Source: Pontibacter flavimaris (GTDB taxonomy: Bacteria > Bacteroidota > Bacteroidia > Cytophagales > Hymenobacteraceae). From it: 64,000 bases of DNA. The DNA lies in contig NZ_LVWA01000005.1 in assembly GCF_001907195.1 (NCBI RefSeq), positions 62,001 through 126,000 of the forward strand. Direction: 5' to 3'. Position numbers and translations under genes: made by a program. Positions within the stretch are counted from its first letter, which is position 1. Each line of letters begins with the position of its first letter. Of this stretch, positions 61,959 through 64,000 are shown piece by piece. The notes below the pieces were generated by a model that was not told the DNA's origin, did not search any database, and saw nothing but the letters and a program-made list of their open reading frames with translations.

Positions 61959-62029
61959 CATTATAGCAAAACTGGAGAGACTCTTCTGTAATCCGGAAAA
62001 ATCAGCCACTCAAAATTAGAGAGAACTCT

Positions 62030-62037
62030 TATCTTTG
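62030..62037 (+). promoter_or_regulatory. Bacteroidetes -7 box (TATCTTTG) of dnaG
   Basis: Exact TAnnTTTG match 23 bases before the dnaG start. The -33 TTTG is not evident. Confidence 0.5.
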
Positions 62038-62060
62038 TCATCCGCTCATACTTTTTGCCC

Positions 62061-63977
62061 ATGTCCCTCATCCCAAAAGAAATAGTTGACCAGGTTATTG
62101 CCCAAGCCGATATTACGGAGGTGGTAGGCGATTTCGTGTCGCTGAAGAAGAAGGGGCAGAACATGTGGGCCTGCTGTCCGTTCCACCACGAGAAATCCCC
62201 GTCCTTTTCTGTATCTCCTGCTAAGGGCATTTACAAGTGCTTTGGCTGCGGCAAGGCGGGCAACGCGGTGCAGTTCATCATGGATGTAGAGGGCACTGGC
62301 TTTCCCGAGGCCATTAAATACCTGGCTAAGAAGTATGGCATCGAGATACCCGAGGAGCAGCACGACCCGGAGTACGCCCGGGAGCAGAGCGAGCGCGATA
62401 GTTTGTTCATCGTTTCCGATTTTGCGGCTAAGCACTTCCAGCAGCGCCTGATCGCCCATGAGCAGGGAAGCATCGGGCAATCCTACCTAAAGCAGCGGGG
62501 CCTCAGTGCCGGCACCATTAAGAGGTTTGAGCTGGGCTACAGCCTGGATGAGTGGACCGATTTGACCGACACGGCACTGAAGGCCGGTTATAAGCAGCAG
62601 TACCTGGAGGCGTCGGGCCTGACGATCGTGAAGGAGGACGGCAAGAAGTATGACCGCTTCCGGGGACGCGTTATGTTCCCGATCCACAACGTGTCGGGGC
62701 GCGTGGTGGGCTTTGGGGCCAGAACGCTCAAATCCAACGACAAGAAAAGCCCGAAGTACCTTAACTCCCCGGAGTCCGACATTTACCACAAGAGCCATGT
62801 GCTGTATGGTTTGTTTCAGGCAAAGCAAGCCATGCGCATGCAGGACATGTGCTATATGGTGGAGGGTTACCTGGATGTGCTCTCGCTGCACCAGGGCGGG
62901 ATCGAGAACGTGGTGGCCTCGTCCGGAACCTCGCTTACGGAGGGGCAGATCAAGCTAATTTCCCGCTATACCCAGAACATCACCGTCCTCTACGACGGCG
63001 ACGCGGCGGGTATAAAAGCCTCTCTGCGCGGGATAGACCTGATCCTGGAACTGGGCCTGAACGTAAGTGTGGTGACTTTTCCGGCAGGCGAGGACCCGGA
63101 CTCCTACATCCAGAAGGTGGGTGATACGGCTTTCAAGGCCTACCTGCAGGAGCACGCACAGGATTTTATCTCCTTCAAGACAAGCCTTTATGCCAAGGAG
63201 GCGGCCGGTAACCCGGTTAAGAAAGCCGAGGCGATAAAAGAGGTGGTGGCCTCCATCTCTAAAATTCCGGATGCCATCAAGCGTACAGTGTTCTTCCGCA
63301 GCTGCAGCCTCATTTTCGATATTGATGAGCAGGTACTGATATCGGAATACAACAAAATGCACCTGCAGGGGCGGCAGCAACAGCAGCGGTCTAGCGGCCC
63401 GGAGCCTGATTTTGCGCCGCCGATGCCGGAAGAGGAGCCGGAAAAGCCTGCTTCTGATGCCGATGTCCTCAAAAGGTATGAGCGGGAGATCGTGCGCATG
63501 CTGCTGAACTACCCGAACCGCATGCTGGACGATGGCCTGACGACCAGCCAGTACATGCTGGAGCAACTGGAGGACATCGAATTCCGCACGCCGCTGTATG
63601 TACATTTGCTAAATTTAATTAAAGAGAAGCTTAAAGAAGGGGCTTTGCCTACGTCTGAGGACTTTGTGAATTATCCTGACCAAAGAATTAGAGAGGAGGC
63701 ATCAGGTTTGCTTCTTGAAAAGTACGAAATAAGCAAAGGGTGGGAAACACATCATATTTTTGTCCCACATGAGACCGATCAATTACCTTATGGATCTGAG
63801 AGAGCTGTATTAAGATTAAAATGGCGAAATGTTGAGTTAATGATCAAAGAAGAAGTGGAGAAGCTGCGACTTGTTACTGATCCACAAGAGCAAATTCATC
63901 AGATGACTTTTATACGCAATCTCAGCACGCTCTACAAACAGCTAGGAGATATGCTCGGGATAGTGGTGAATAGGTGA
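62061..63977 (+). CDS. dnaG: DNA primase
   Basis: Makes the RNA primers for replication, working with the DnaB helicase. 638 residues. N-terminal zinc-binding domain with CPFHHEKSPSFSVSPAKGIYKCFGCGKAG-type CHC2 ligands (about 38-66), catalytic TOPRIM core with YMVEGYLDVLSLHQGGIENVVASSGTSL-type block (about 265) and LYDGDAAGIKA near 310. A Gln-rich linker near 440 leads to the C-terminal helicase-binding domain. ATG is preferred to a TTG two codons upstream. From about base 63600 the DNA becomes clearly more AT-rich while the frame stays open. Confidence 0.96.
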   Translation: MSLIPKEIVDQVIAQADITEVVGDFVSLKKKGQNMWACCPFHHEKSPSFSVSPAKGIYKCFGCGKAGNAVQFIMDVEGTGFPEAIKYLAKKYGIEIPEEQHDPEYAREQSERDSLFIVSDFAAKHFQQRLIAHEQGSIGQSYLKQRGLSAGTIKRFELGYSLDEWTDLTDTALKAGYKQQYLEASGLTIVKEDGKKYDRFRGRVMFPIHNVSGRVVGFGARTLKSNDKKSPKYLNSPESDIYHKSHVLYGLFQAKQAMRMQDMCYMVEGYLDVLSLHQGGIENVVASSGTSLTEGQIKLISRYTQNITVLYDGDAAGIKASLRGIDLILELGLNVSVVTFPAGEDPDSYIQKVGDTAFKAYLQEHAQDFISFKTSLYAKEAAGNPVKKAEAIKEVVASISKIPDAIKRTVFFRSCSLIFDIDEQVLISEYNKMHLQGRQQQQRSSGPEPDFAPPMPEEEPEKPASDADVLKRYEREIVRMLLNYPNRMLDDGLTTSQYMLEQLEDIEFRTPLYVHLLNLIKEKLKEGALPTSEDFVNYPDQRIREEASGLLLEKYEISKGWETHHIFVPHETDQLPYGSERAVLRLKWRNVELMIKEEVEKLRLVTDPQEQIHQMTFIRNLSTLYKQLGDMLGIVVNR

Positions 63978-64000
63978 TATTGATCGACTCTTCTTAACTT

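Overview
The window looks like a chromosomal segment of a Bacteroidota bacterium of the Cytophagales, most likely Hymenobacteraceae and possibly Pontibacter (the genus is inference). The evidence is a secreted protein with a type IX secretion (T9SS) C-terminal sorting domain, the T9SS regulator PorX, the lpxC-fabZ fusion typical of this phylum, and promoter boxes of the TAnnTTTG type upstream of several genes. No rRNA, tRNA, transposase or CRISPR array was seen.

Layout. Bases 1-17.5 kb are GC-rich housekeeping and accessory genes, mostly on the minus strand: a partial polysaccharide ABC permease, a 1104-residue beta-helix T9SS cargo, an outer-membrane barrel, dnaK, three small envelope proteins, a 2-oxoacid dehydrogenase E2, cinA, a DUF4197 lipoprotein, an erythromycin-esterase-like hydrolase, a Na/Ca antiporter and a YebC regulator. 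Bases 18.5-29 kb hold a conserved envelope block: ABC ATPase, lpxA, lpxC-fabZ, lpxD and an HD hydrolase on minus, then porX, tsaE and ald on plus. Bases 29-56.3 kb are one long plus-strand surface-polysaccharide locus. Bases 56.4-64 kb hold a flavin reductase, fumarylacetoacetase, NifU- and Mrp-type Fe-S proteins, a macro-domain protein and dnaG.

The polysaccharide locus is a mosaic. Its first 20 kb (about 29.0-49.6 kb) are strikingly AT-rich. They encode a LegB/LegC/acetyltransferase/PtmE set (nucleotide-activated 2,4-diamino sugar, probably GDP-linked), glycosyltransferases, a Wzx-like flippase, a candidate Wzy polymerase, a CapK-like adenylate-forming enzyme, and a complete sulfate uptake and PAPS synthesis/recycling set (cysQ, SLC13 permease, cysC, cysD, cysN) next to a sulfotransferase. 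This strongly suggests a sulfated surface glycan. The last 6.7 kb return to host GC content and encode a second, PglF/E/D/C/A-like route to a UDP-linked diacetamido sugar, including the initiating phosphoglycosyl transferase.

Intergenic DNA is unusually rich in repeats. A short motif, AAGTATA/TATACTT, is scattered through genes and spacers of the GC-rich parts. A 230-290 bp structured repeat occurs three times. Small hairpins keep their flanks while their stems covary. There are also GGACAGGT-type palindromes, inverted GC-rich boxes forming MITE-like units, AGTTAGA-like heptamer tracts and a nine-copy 14-bp tandem array. The sulfation module, the two diacetamido-sugar routes and the repeat families are the most notable findings.
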